Below, in pieces: positions 17,321-25,519 of a stretch of 64,000 nucleotides of DNA. The DNA is taken from contig NZ_WRXO01000009.1 of NCBI RefSeq assembly GCF_009758125.1, positions 62,001 to 126,000 on the forward strand, in the 5' to 3' direction. The notes below the pieces were generated by a model that did no database searches, was not told where the DNA came from, and saw only the letters and a program-made list of their open reading frames with translations. A program made the position numbers and the translations under genes. Positions within the stretch are counted from its first letter, which is position 1; each line of letters starts with the position of its first letter. The DNA comes from Chitinophaga oryziterrae. GTDB lineage: Bacteria; Bacteroidota; Bacteroidia; Chitinophagales; Chitinophagaceae.

Positions 17321-18454
17321 ATGAGGACGAATAAACGGGCAATGAAATCTGTAATAACTGCTGCTGTAGCGATATTGCTCCCATTTGGAGCTGTGAAATC
17401 GCAGAAAATTTTTAAAGACTGGCCTCTCGGCACAGATCCTGCTGCTATCGGTAGCTACGTCGCTAACCACTATGCGGCCTCTCAGTTCGACAACTTTGGA
17501 GCTTCCACGCCTACGGAAAGTATTACCTATCCAGAAGTATGCACCTGGTACGGGGCATTAAGATTTGCCAAAGCTACCCGTAACAAAACCCTGCTGGAAA
17601 AACTGGTTGGGCGTTTTGACCCGCTGCTGGCACAATCCCAGAGTCTGGTGCCTAAACCCGACAATGTGGAGCACAGCGTATTTGGCGTCGTACCCATAGA
17701 ACTATACCTGCAAACCAACCAGAACAGGTACCTGGCGCTGGGACAACCTTTTGCCGACCAGCAATGGGAACAGCCCGAGACCATCCGTCCTGAACAACAG
17801 AAATACAGCAACCAGGGGTTATCCTGGCAAAGCCGTATGTGGATAGATGATACGTACCTTATCACCCTGTTACAGGTACAGGCATTCCGCGCTACTGCCA
17901 ATAAAAAATACATGGAGAACGCTGCCAGGGAAATGGTGGCCTACCTGGGCCTGCAGCAGTCGAACGGCCTTTTCTACCACGCACAGGACGCTCCTTTCCT
18001 CTGGGGAAGAGGTAATGGCTGGGTAGCCGCCGGTATGACCGAATTGCTGCTCGAATTATCTATCGACAATCCAAACAGACCACGCATACTGGATGCTTAT
18101 AAAAAGATGATGGCTGGCCTGAAAGCAACACAGGACAAAAACTTCATGTGGCATCAGTTGCTGGATGAACCGGATGCCTGGACAGAAACCTCTGCTTCCG
18201 GTATGTTCACCTATGCACTGATAGTAGGTGTGAAGAAAGGCTGGCTGGACGAAAAAGAATATGGTCCTGCCGCCAGGAACGCCTGGATTTCCCTGGTAAA
18301 ATATATCAATGAAGCTGGTGATATCAAAGAAGTATCTGAAGTCACCAACAAGAAAAACGATAAACAATATTACCTCAACCGTAACCGTGTTGTAGGTGAC
18401 CTCAACGGACAGGCGCCGATATTATGGTGCGCTACCGCATTGTTGTCTAATTAA
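17321..18454 (+). CDS. Glycoside hydrolase family 88/105-like protein (unsaturated rhamnogalacturonyl hydrolase-like)
   Basis: A 377-residue exported protein with an alpha-alpha barrel. The motifs QSRMWIDDTYL (about residue 168) with the catalytic-type aspartate, LWGRGNGWVAAGM (about 227) and TETSASGMFTYAL (about 287) are characteristic of the YteR/GH88-GH105 group, which removes unsaturated uronic acid from pectin-derived oligosaccharides. A signal peptide is visible (AVAILLPFGAVKSQ). An internal ATG at 17342 is an alternative start. The facing gene is a GH35 beta-galactosidase, which fits breakdown of pectin side chains, but no SusCD pair is present. Confidence 0.87.
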   Translation: MRTNKRAMKSVITAAVAILLPFGAVKSQKIFKDWPLGTDPAAIGSYVANHYAASQFDNFGASTPTESITYPEVCTWYGALRFAKATRNKTLLEKLVGRFDPLLAQSQSLVPKPDNVEHSVFGVVPIELYLQTNQNRYLALGQPFADQQWEQPETIRPEQQKYSNQGLSWQSRMWIDDTYLITLLQVQAFRATANKKYMENAAREMVAYLGLQQSNGLFYHAQDAPFLWGRGNGWVAAGMTELLLELSIDNPNRPRILDAYKKMMAGLKATQDKNFMWHQLLDEPDAWTETSASGMFTYALIVGVKKGWLDEKEYGPAARNAWISLVKYINEAGDIKEVSEVTNKKNDKQYYLNRNRVVGDLNGQAPILWCATALLSN

Positions 18455-18461
18455 ATTATAA

Positions 18462-18491
18462 GAAAGCCCACGATCGCGATCGTGGGCTTTC
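18462..18491. terminator. Bidirectional terminator between the two glycosidase genes
   Basis: A 30-base perfect palindrome (15-bp arms, GAAAGCCCACGATCG and its complement) lies between the convergent GH88/105 and GH35 genes, with a pyrimidine-rich TTTCTC on the plus side. Confidence 0.7.
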
Positions 18492-18496
18492 TCTGT

Positions 18497-20299
18497 TTAC
18501 TCCATTTTCTTCTCTCCTGTTATTTTTGCCTCGTTCAGTTTATGCAGGTCAAACACCACTACTGAATTCTCTCCTTTATTCAACCAGCTCGCGGGGCAGT
18601 ATAAACGGAATTGCGGGCCTATTTGCCAGTATCTTCCTAAATTATGACCATTCACCCATATTACGCCTTTCTGGAAGTCAGAAACGTCTATAAATGTATC
18701 TCCTGTTGTATTTAAAGTAAAGGTCCCTTTATAGAACTGTCCGGGCCTGTTTGTTTTATCACTTGCCTTTAATTGCTGAATAAAATCATTCTTCATCGGC
18801 AGGCTATATACTTCCCAGTTCATCAGTGTCATATTATTCAGGGTAACCCTGTCTGTAATCCCTTTACGATCTATCAGTTCCTCTCTGAAGTTTATACGAC
18901 CCATTCCTTCCACCAATATCTCCAACACGGGATTCTTTACATCTGTCTTTGGTAATTCTATGCTGTTTTCACCCAAACGGCGATCTATCTTTCCAATGTA
19001 TTCTCCATTCAGGAATACGGTGGCATAATCATGTACGGCAGTAATATTCAGCGTACCGCTTTTATGTCCTATCAATACTGTTTTATAGACCATAAAACCA
19101 TAGTCCTGTCCGTAAGCTTCAAAAGGTTTAGGCTGAACGGACGGTATGGCTGTGGGCAGATTAGCCCATACACTGGTAAAAGGTTTCATCTCTACCGCGG
19201 GGATAGTAATGGTGGGTATCGCTGCTGGTAAAGGTGGTAATTTCTTTTTCTTGTCACAATTGATCACATCGCGTAACAGGAAATATTTTTCTGTAGGATT
19301 ACCCTGTTCATCGATAGGTGCATCATAATCATAACTGGTAAGGTCAGGTTCATATCCTTTACCACCAGCATTTGCGCCGGCAGTAAAACCGAAATTCGTA
19401 CCCCCGTGAATGACGTACAGATTAAAGGAGCGGTTGGTCGTCATCAGGAATTTCACCTCTTTTGCGATTCCTGCTTTGTCCGGGCGCTGCCATTTCTCGC
19501 CCCAGTGTGTTAACCAGCCGGGATAGGATTCGCTGCTGAAGCTGGGAACCTCAGGATTGTAGTTGTGAGCCGCGGTGAAGTCGCCTTCAGAACTGCCGGA
19601 ATCGAGTCCTACCGCAGCCCCTGGTACGCCACCGGCTTCCAGTAAGGCAGCCACGGGGCCGTCTGCGGTATAGAAAGGAATGTTAATGCCATCCTCTTCC
19701 CAGATCTGTTTCAGCTTATAAAGGTATTGCTTATCGTTACCAAAGCTACCATATTCATTTTCTACCTGCATCATGAGGATTGGTCCGCCGTTGGTCACCA
19801 ACAGCGGCTTCACCTGTTCGCTGAGGGCTTTTGCATAACGGGTTACGGCTTCCATATAACGGGGGTCCAGGCAACGTACTTTAATATCGGGGGTACGCAG
19901 CAGGTAAGGCGGTAATCCCCCGAAATCCCATTCTCCACATACATACGGGCCCGGGCGTAACAGTACCCACATCCCTTCTGCCTGTATCAGCTTAATGAAT
20001 TCTGCTATATTGCGGTTCTCCGATGTAAAATCAAACTGACCAGGTTCCTGTTCATGATAGTTCCAGAAAACATATACGGCGATAGTATTACATCCCATAG
20101 CCTTGGCCATCTGGATACGGTGTTTCCAGTATTCTTTGGGAATACGTGCAGGGTGCATTTCCCCGCTGATGATCTGGTAAGGTTTCCCGTCCAGTAAAAA
20201 GGCAGTTTTCCCCAGCGCGAAGGAATGTTTAGCCTGCCCCTGTACCATGACAATACAGCAAAGCAAAGCAACGGCGCTCATGATTAACATTTTTCTCAT
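18497..20299 (-). CDS. GH35 beta-galactosidase
   Basis: A 600-residue exported enzyme with a signal peptide (to about residue 23, GQA). The GH35 barrel has ISGEMHPARIP, LRPGPYVCGEWDFGGLP, the acid/base motif QVENEYGSFG and the nucleophile region SSESYPGWLTHWGE. The C-terminal half contains jelly-roll-like domains (GVIWVNGHNLGRYW). It would release terminal beta-galactose in the periplasm or at the surface. The length fits the family. It is convergent with the GH88/105 gene and the pair may act on the same plant polysaccharide, although they are not co-transcribed. Confidence 0.92.
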   Translation of the reverse strand: MRKMLIMSAVALLCCIVMVQGQAKHSFALGKTAFLLDGKPYQIISGEMHPARIPKEYWKHRIQMAKAMGCNTIAVYVFWNYHEQEPGQFDFTSENRNIAEFIKLIQAEGMWVLLRPGPYVCGEWDFGGLPPYLLRTPDIKVRCLDPRYMEAVTRYAKALSEQVKPLLVTNGGPILMMQVENEYGSFGNDKQYLYKLKQIWEEDGINIPFYTADGPVAALLEAGGVPGAAVGLDSGSSEGDFTAAHNYNPEVPSFSSESYPGWLTHWGEKWQRPDKAGIAKEVKFLMTTNRSFNLYVIHGGTNFGFTAGANAGGKGYEPDLTSYDYDAPIDEQGNPTEKYFLLRDVINCDKKKKLPPLPAAIPTITIPAVEMKPFTSVWANLPTAIPSVQPKPFEAYGQDYGFMVYKTVLIGHKSGTLNITAVHDYATVFLNGEYIGKIDRRLGENSIELPKTDVKNPVLEILVEGMGRINFREELIDRKGITDRVTLNNMTLMNWEVYSLPMKNDFIQQLKASDKTNRPGQFYKGTFTLNTTGDTFIDVSDFQKGVIWVNGHNLGRYWQIGPQFRLYCPASWLNKGENSVVVFDLHKLNEAKITGEKKME

Positions 20300-20503
20300 T
20301 GTCCCTGTAACATTGATTAAGCAGGTAAAATAAGCAATGTAATATTAAAATGAAATCCTGTTAACAATAATCTACCAGACATTGTGAACATCATATTACT
20401 AAAGAAGACAACATTATCCCGCTTTCATGTGTTTCACTATATGCTGATAATCTTAACTTTATCAGGTACCCCTTTTTATTCTATCCAGTACAACTTTCAT
20501 ATC

Positions 20504-21259
20504 ATGAAAAGAAACTTGTGTATTCTCCTGCTTATTGTGGCTTCGATAAACGCCATAGCACAAACTGATATTGGTATCAAAGCAGGACTTAGTATTCCCA
20601 ATCTCACTTCCGGTGACTCTAAAAACCCCATCAACAACGGTTATGGCTCCCGTCTTGGGCCGGATGCGTCCATACAGGCGGAGTTCCATCTTACCAGACG
20701 TTTTTCCATCCAGCCTGAAATACAGTACAGTTCTCAGGGTGGCAAGAAGAACGGCAACCAGGCTTTTTCTACTCCACCCGAATTAGCGGCTATGTTCCCG
20801 GATGGGCAGGCCCCCCCCTATCTCTATGCGAATTATAAAAGCACGGCTAAATTCAATTATCTCATGATTCCTATCCTCGCGAAATATCATTTCTTATTAC
20901 GTAATCATTGGGACCTTTATGCAGCCGTTGGCCCTTTTGTAAGCTTTGTGCTGAATGCTAAAAATATCACCAGTGGCAGCAGCACCATCTACCTCGATGA
21001 ACAACATACCCAACCCCTCCCCGGAGGAGAGCAATCTTTTGACAGAACGGAGAATATCAAGAAAGATCTGCATGCTGCCAATGCGGGTGTTAACGGGCAT
21101 GTGGGTGTTGCTTATCATTTGAAGAATAGTAGCATATTCTTAGAAGGTGGTGGCAACTATGGGTTTGTGAAAATTCAGAAAGGCAATACGAATGGGAAGA
21201 ATAATACGGGGGCTGCGGTGGTAGTTGTGGGGTATGCGATGAGGGTTTGTCGTAAGTAA
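20504..21259 (+). CDS. Porin-family outer-membrane beta-barrel protein
   Basis: A 251-residue protein. The ATG at 20504 gives a good signal peptide (MKRNLCILLLIVASINAIAQ), whereas the upstream frame adds 40 residues without sense. The mature part starts TDIGIKAGLSIPNL and has the small eight-stranded outer-membrane barrel pattern common in Bacteroidota (PF13568-like). A second, broken copy of the last ~180 bases lies at 23554-23730, and the two copies bracket a displaced RHS tip/immunity unit. The gene marks the left edge of the accessory island. Confidence 0.85.
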   Translation: MKRNLCILLLIVASINAIAQTDIGIKAGLSIPNLTSGDSKNPINNGYGSRLGPDASIQAEFHLTRRFSIQPEIQYSSQGGKKNGNQAFSTPPELAAMFPDGQAPPYLYANYKSTAKFNYLMIPILAKYHFLLRNHWDLYAAVGPFVSFVLNAKNITSGSSTIYLDEQHTQPLPGGEQSFDRTENIKKDLHAANAGVNGHVGVAYHLKNSSIFLEGGGNYGFVKIQKGNTNGKNNTGAAVVVVGYAMRVCRK

Positions 21260-21266
21260 TAGTAAA
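21082..21266 (+). repeat. Direct repeat, left copy (3' end of the porin-family gene)
   Basis: This stretch is about 85 percent identical by eye to 23554-23737. The similarity starts at TGCGGGTGTTAACGG and ends at TAATAGTAAA just after the stop codon. After that the left copy runs into a 115-base inverted-repeat element, while the right copy runs into a terminator hairpin. The two direct copies flank 2.3 kb containing RHS-derived modules. Confidence 0.75.
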
Positions 21267-21376
21267 GAGGCTGTCAAAAGTAACTTTTGCCCGATTTCAT
21301 TCGGGTACCAGATGGAGAGAATTTTCGTTTACGCAATTCTCAGGCCCATCAAATTACTTTTGACAACCTCCTTTAC
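21262..21376. repeat. 115-base inverted-repeat (MITE-like) element
   Basis: Arms GTAAAGAGGCTGTCAAAAGTAA (21262-21283) and its near-complement at 21354-21376 differ by one C/T change and one extra base. A second inner inverted repeat (GAGAATT at 21317-21323 and AATTCTC at 21335-21341) sits inside. GAGGCTGTCAAAAGT-like ends are common insertion-sequence termini, and there is no room for a transposase. It could also act as a large hairpin terminator for the porin gene. Confidence 0.5.
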
Positions 21377-21401
21377 ATTCGTTTCATTAATACAATATAA
21401 A

Positions 21402-21450
21402 TTAAGGATACGGATACTTAAATCCCTCCATGTAATACAGTAAGGCTTTG
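21402..21450 (-). pseudogene. C-terminal scrap of an immunity-like protein
   Basis: Read on the minus strand this encodes KALLYYMEGFKYPYP and a stop, closely resembling the KALMYYMDGLRR segment of the larger remnant at 22084-22272. It appears to be a fragment of a paralogous gene. Confidence 0.35.
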
Positions 21451-21762
21451 GAAAGAGGTCTCTTTATATTGGTTGATAACTGTCATGACGCTGCAACACT
21501 AGTGTTTATTGTAAAAGTAAATGGTAGGGACAAAGGCTTCAACTACGATTTAATGAATAAGAAAAAAGAAATAGTAGAAGGGGCAAAATTTGATCGCTGG
21601 TTGAAAGCTATTATGACTGATAGTACTTTTTTACATACAGTTAAACAGGATCGTGAGTACGTTTCTCATGATGCGAGTTTTTTTGTATCCTTTGATTATC
21701 CGAATAGCAGATTTACCGAAATATGTTATTCACAGTTGGCGCCAATAACTCTAACATTTTGA
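21448..21762 (+). CDS. Hypothetical protein of uncertain reality
   Basis: An open frame of 104 codons from a TTG, or 69 from the ATG at 21553 (MNKKKEIVEGAKFDRWLKAI). The composition looks protein-like (FVSFDYPNSRFTEICY), with lysine/asparagine-rich AT-biased codons as in the rest of this island. It has no recognised motif and overlaps the small secreted protein on the other strand by 37 bases at its end. It may be a decayed immunity gene or a chance frame. Confidence 0.3.
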   Translation: MERGLFILVDNCHDAATLVFIVKVNGRDKGFNYDLMNKKKEIVEGAKFDRWLKAIMTDSTFLHTVKQDREYVSHDASFFVSFDYPNSRFTEICYSQLAPITLTF

Positions 21763-21926
21763 TTGTATTGTTTTTTAAGCTTACTGGCAATACTATCAGC
21801 CTTAAATATATACTTCTCAATTTTATAATGAGAGGCATAATTACAATTACACACCGGATTATTCTGAGCCTTTGTTTGAATTAGTATAGTCAAAATGAAT
21901 AAGACGATAAAATATGCTTTTCTCAT
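21726..21926 (-). CDS. Small secreted protein, putative immunity-type or orphan
   Basis: A 66-residue protein starting at the ATG at 21926. It has a clear signal peptide (MRKAYFIVLFILTILIQTKA) followed by QNNPVCNCNYASHYKIEKY and four cysteines in the mature part. It lies one base after the stop of an upstream remnant on the same strand. Small signal-peptide proteins downstream of RHS tips are often periplasmic immunity proteins; that role here is inferred only from position. Confidence 0.45.
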   Translation of the reverse strand: MRKAYFIVLFILTILIQTKAQNNPVCNCNYASHYKIEKYIFKADSIASKLKKQYNQNVRVIGANCE

Positions 21927-21927
21927 A

Positions 21928-22083
21928 TTACTTTTGAATCGTATCAAGTGTCCAATTATTTTTATTTATATAAATGTTATAAGATCCTCCTTTTTTGATC
22001 CATACTACAGATACATTGGGTAATAAATATAAAACGGTAGCAACTTCACTTTGCGGCTCATACTGAATAGTAATCTTTAAGAT
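21928..22083 (-). pseudogene. C-terminal remnant of an unidentified protein
   Basis: A 51-codon frame with no start codon encodes a coherent sequence, EVATVLYLLPNVSVVWIKKG then SYNIYINKNNWTLD, that ends one base before the small secreted gene. It is open only from an upstream stop. It looks like the tail of a gene whose front was lost in recombination. Confidence 0.4.
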
Positions 22084-22272
22084 TTATGCATATATTCTGA
22101 TTCTTTCTTTCAATAAATTATAAAAGACATTTAGCTCAGATGAGAATGTGTCAAAATCGAAACCCTGATCAAAATTTTCTTTAACTCGCCGTAATCCGTC
22201 CATATAATACATTAAAGCTTTTATCAACGATCTGACAAGCTCACTTAACAGTCGTTTATAATTTGAAAAAGA
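22084..22272 (-). pseudogene. C-terminal remnant of an immunity-like protein (KALMYYMDG type)
   Basis: A 62-codon frame without a proper start encodes LVRSLIKALMYYMDGLRRV and ends LLKERIRIYA. It is probably the tail of a protein whose shorter relative is at 21402-21450. Two related scraps within 900 bases suggest repeated replacement events at this spot. A weak possibility is a short real protein from the internal ATG at about 22212. Confidence 0.4.
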
Positions 22273-22311
22273 TCAGAACTATTTGTGATTCTCCCACATC
22301 TCTTTTTGAGA

Positions 22312-22950
22312 TTATAAAGTTGCAGAAATTTTTTCTATTTTAAATTCATTAGTGATTATATAAGATTCACCAATCAATAATACAGAAAGATTTTGCAATG
22401 CTGACACCGTTCTGCTGCCATTCCAATAAACGGGTTCCCTCTCATTAGTTATTGAGCTTTTGATCCCATTTTCTTCAAGGCATTCAGCAAATTTAACTAA
22501 CAAATTCTTAGGACCATTAGCTAGTAATCCATAACCAGACTTCAGCAATTTGTCTAATTGACCAACTTCATTTAAATACTTATCTATTGTATTATAAGAT
22601 CCATATAGAGATGTATGAATATTATGCAAATCCCAATAAAGTCTATAAAAATCATCTGGTTGTCCATTAAAATATAAACTGGCCTGTATATTATTATAGT
22701 CCCAAAGCAGGGGGTGATCTTTTTTGAGATCAACGTAAAAAGAGGTAGCCGTGGATATGTGCCCTGAAAGATAACCAATTAAATATATCCGCCACTTTTC
22801 TTCCCTTGTTTCGTCCATCTCAATTCGAACTGTAATGTTCAAATAAGGGTTTTCAACCCTAAAGTCAGCGCTATCAATTGATAATTGGACCTCTTCAGGA
22901 TCATATTCATTCAATTCTAATACAATATTTTCTAAAGAAGTACTGTTCAT
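22312..22950 (-). CDS. Hypothetical protein, candidate immunity protein for displaced RHS tip 3
   Basis: A 212-residue soluble protein from ATG 22950 (MNSTSLENIVLELNEYDPEE); a start 13 codons upstream is possible. It has no signal peptide and is acidic, with many Tyr/Asn residues (NIHTSLYGSYNTIDKYLNEV). I do not recognise the family. It lies 99 bases downstream of a truncated RHS tip on the same strand, the standard place for an immunity gene, and it shares the AT-rich codon use of the island. If its toxin is really broken, this would be an orphan immunity gene kept for protection against siblings. Confidence 0.55.
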   Translation of the reverse strand: MNSTSLENIVLELNEYDPEEVQLSIDSADFRVENPYLNITVRIEMDETREEKWRIYLIGYLSGHISTATSFYVDLKKDHPLLWDYNNIQASLYFNGQPDDFYRLYWDLHNIHTSLYGSYNTIDKYLNEVGQLDKLLKSGYGLLANGPKNLLVKFAECLEENGIKSSITNEREPVYWNGSRTVSALQNLSVLLIGESYIITNEFKIEKISATL

Positions 22951-23049
22951 CTGTATATAATTTGTTTTTAACGGTGATGAAGCTATCATGATTATTCATA
23001 CCACTGTCTGCTTTTAAAAATCATGATGGTTTCATAATATTAAAGGATT

Positions 23050-23556
23050 TTATTCGCCAGTTAACCACTGCAGAAATCTGTTATTTCTAGGATATTCATG
23101 TGGCCGGGGTGCGCGAACTCCATTTGGAATTTTATTCCCTTCGGCATCAATTTTCTGATTTACGTGAGGTGTAGGAAGTCCTCCATGCGAGGCTACCATC
23201 TTTAAACTCTCCACTCTGCAGCTCCTTCCCGTTATACCTCATCCTATTCTCAGCATAACTCTTGCCCTTCAATGCTTTAGAAGAAATTCCTGCTATGGTT
23301 AGGCCAAACGGATAATAATGTGTTTCTTCCAATAGAGGCCCACCATTATGCACAACTACCAGATTATCAAAGAACACATCCTCTCCACTCTCATTACTGG
23401 TATAAATATAGAGAAATCCAGTCTTCTTTATTATCATTCTGTCTGTACCCAGTGTCTGCAACTGATCAGGATTACCCTGCACCTGTTTCACACCACTATT
23501 TTTATTGACTATGCTGAATCTATCATCAAATAAGGCATAGTTCAGGTAGGATTTGC
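23050..23556 (-). pseudogene. Displaced RHS tip 3: RHS core fragment with frameshifted toxin tail
   Basis: The fragment starts abruptly in the conserved RHS sequence KSYLNYALFDDRFS and runs through LLEETHYYPFGLT and YNGKELQSGEF, about 80 percent identical at DNA level by eye to the intact RHS gene around 32360-32715. The frame then breaks. Continuing in another frame gives GLPTPHVNQKIDAEG, KIPNGVRAPRP and RFLQWLTGE before a stop at 23050, which resembles the end of known polymorphic toxins. The RHS-to-tip boundary (the DPDG region) is missing, so both N-terminal truncation and internal deletion have occurred. The upstream end abuts the porin-gene fragment at 23554. Confidence 0.7.
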
Positions 23557-23730
23557 GGGTGTTAACGGTATATCGGTGTTGCTTATCATCTAAAGAATAG
23601 CAGCATATTTGTTGAAGGCGGCGGCAACTATGAATTTGTGAAAATTCAGAAAGGCGATACGAATAGGAAGAATAATACAAGCGCTACTGTGGTAGTAGTG
23701 GGATATGCGATGAGGGTTTATCATAAGTAA
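23554..23730 (+). pseudogene. Broken 3' copy of the porin-family gene (direct repeat, right copy)
   Basis: This encodes the last ~58 codons of the same protein as 20504-21259 (GGGNYEFVKIQKGDTN and so on), with a one-base deletion near 23570 that breaks the frame at the start. It begins exactly where the RHS tip 3 fragment ends, so the junction is a recombination point. It ends at a TAA followed by a terminator hairpin. Confidence 0.7.
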
Positions 23731-23735
23731 TAGTA

Positions 23736-23762
23736 AAAGCCGCAGGAAATACCTGCGGCTTT
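23736..23762 (+). terminator. Hairpin terminator after the porin-gene fragment
   Basis: AAAGCCGCAGG pairs with CCTGCGGCTTT around a 5-base AAATA loop. It probably is the original terminator of the porin-family gene, now 2.5 kb away from the intact copy. Confidence 0.65.
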
Positions 23763-23812
23763 ATTCGCTATAAACAATTCACGGGTGGTACCCTGCGGCT
23801 TCCTTATACTGA

Positions 23813-24343
23813 TCAATTCATTTTGATACTTTCAATAAACTTCTTTAATAATAGGTCCCGCTTATCCTCCTCTCCTTTATTCCTATAACCATAAGACATA
23901 AATACAGTAACCCCTCCTGCTGTAGTATTAAATACCATAAGTTTTCCATGCCATTTTGCCATTTCAAAACCCGGATTGGAAAAATCACATGAAATGAGTA
24001 ATACCGGTCTGTTATTAATCGAAAGTATTTCTTCACCTGTTATTTTTTTATCCAGACCATCAGATTTCCCTAATAATAATTTCTTCTCATAACTCATATT
24101 CCCACGTAAACCGATTATCTGTTCATAGCCTACATTAATCAGGATCTTAATACTTGAATCTTTGTTAAAAAAATGACGGTCATATTTATAGTCTTGACGT
24201 GTAGATATTAACGGCCCTTTCTCATTTAGATACTTTGGTACTGAAAAAACAAATTTTCCATTAAACAAATTTATCTCTCTGAGATCTTCCTGTTTATCTT
24301 TCTGTAAAAAAATAAGCAGGAAGAGAATAGTAGTATACTTCAT
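23813..24343 (-). CDS. Putative exported immunity protein for displaced RHS tip 2
   Basis: A 176-residue protein that starts 7 bases after the stop of RHS tip 2 on the same strand. Its short hydrophobic N-terminus (MKYTTILFLLIFLQ) suggests export or membrane anchoring, which would fit protection against a toxin acting in the periplasm. The body (GYEQIIGLRGNMSYEKKLLL; VFMSYGYRNKGEEDKRDLL) is not a family I recognise. The assignment as immunity protein is from position and size only. Confidence 0.55.
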   Translation of the reverse strand: MKYTTILFLLIFLQKDKQEDLREINLFNGKFVFSVPKYLNEKGPLISTRQDYKYDRHFFNKDSSIKILINVGYEQIIGLRGNMSYEKKLLLGKSDGLDKKITGEEILSINNRPVLLISCDFSNPGFEMAKWHGKLMVFNTTAGGVTVFMSYGYRNKGEEDKRDLLLKKFIESIKMN

Positions 24344-24350
24344 TGTTTTA

Positions 24351-25397
24351 TTATTTTATTATCTGAATACCTGGATTAGGTGCTGCCAAATGATTACCAA
24401 ACCTAAGAAGATAATAATTCTTTATCACACCTTGATTCTCAGTTGCTCTTGTCAAATCAGTTAACTGATTTAATGTTTGTCCCAAGGAACTTATACCGGG
24501 AGTGCGTGCAGTTCTATAACCAATTACCGCATTACCATCAGACATTACACCGTATTGGGGTATTATTTCTCGACCTATCATATCATACATATCATGCGGT
24601 TTCGGTCTGATTAAATCAAACATATTAAATGATGGCCATAGTTGTCTTGGCGCCACAGAACCATTATTACGATCATGTCTAAGTCCAGCACTATGCCCTG
24701 CACCATGAGCAATACTTAAAGCAGCTACACTCTCATATGTAGAGTGTGCCAGCTCTCCATACTCCTTCATTGCTTTAGCATTAAGAGTAATAACATTGCC
24801 TTCTATCGGGCTAACTTCCGGAGTATCTGATTCACTATTTCCACTATACTCTTTTTCAATTTCGTCAGTATATTCTGACTTCTTTTCTCTCAGAAAGTCT
24901 ACAATATCTCCCACCTTTCCTAAAACAGCAAAAGCATCCGTTTTGTCCATTTTTGATATATCAAAACTCTTGCTGTCTGCCATCATAACACGTGTATTCA
25001 ATCCCATGTGTTTAAAATGCTGATTAGCCTGGTTTATAATTTGCATTGCCTGAGTATTGTTAACACCTGAATTTTGAAGGTTCATGAAATAAATAACATT
25101 ATCCTTCCCATCCGGATCAACAAACAGGACAGGATTATTCATACCATAAGCATAAGGGCTTAGCATATTATACTTTTCAACCTTAGGATCAATCACCCCC
25201 CATCTGCCAATCTGCGCATCATACATCCTTGCGCCATAGTCATATAACTCCAGTCCACTACCATCTCCAAATTCTTTATTCTGCAATTCCTTCCCGTTAT
25301 ACTTCAGTCTGTTCTCCTCATAATTTGCTCCTTTCAGTGCTTTTGAAGAAATTCCGGCCATTGTTCCTCCAAATGGGTAGTAATTACCGTCTTCCTT
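24351..25397 (-). pseudogene. Displaced RHS tip 2: RHS core end fused to a metzincin-like toxin domain
   Basis: The open frame begins after an in-frame stop at 25398 with NYYPFGGTMAGISSKALK, that is, in the middle of the RHS core. It continues through YNGKELQ, DYGARMYDAQIGRWGVIDP and NNPVLFVDPDG, the end of the RHS-associated core, and then a unique tip of ~250 residues. The tip contains HGAGHSAGLRHD (24702-24737), the metzincin zinc motif HExxHxxGxxHD with glycine in place of the catalytic glutamate, and a possible Met-turn (PHDMYDM). The upstream ~1200 residues of an RHS protein are absent, so it cannot be delivered as such. It may be translated from the internal ATG at 25361 or used as a donor tip. 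Confidence 0.75.
25205..25397 (-). repeat. RHS-core sequence repeated three times in the island
   Basis: The stretch encoding PFG..MAGISSKALK to DYG.RM is shared with 23200-23553 (tip 3) and 32300-32715 (intact RHS). These copies are all in the same orientation and would allow homologous recombination to swap tips. Confidence 0.65.
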
Positions 25398-25466
25398 TTA
25401 CAATCTTCAAAGAACTACTAATACCCTAAAAATAACGGTTTCTTTTTTTTCAATTGAATAAAAAAA

Positions 25467-25491
25467 ATCCAGGTCTGTTTAAGACCTGGAT
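25467..25491 (-). terminator. Terminator of the mobile-module operon
   Basis: ATCCAGGTCT pairs perfectly with AGACCTGGAT around a 5-base loop. On the minus strand it is followed by a run of eight T residues. It lies 28 bases after the stop of the 58-residue gene. A CAATTG-centred A/T palindrome (25442-25466) is next to it. Confidence 0.75.
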
Positions 25492-25519
25492 AGCTATTAC
25501 ATCATCGTAAAGTCAGACG

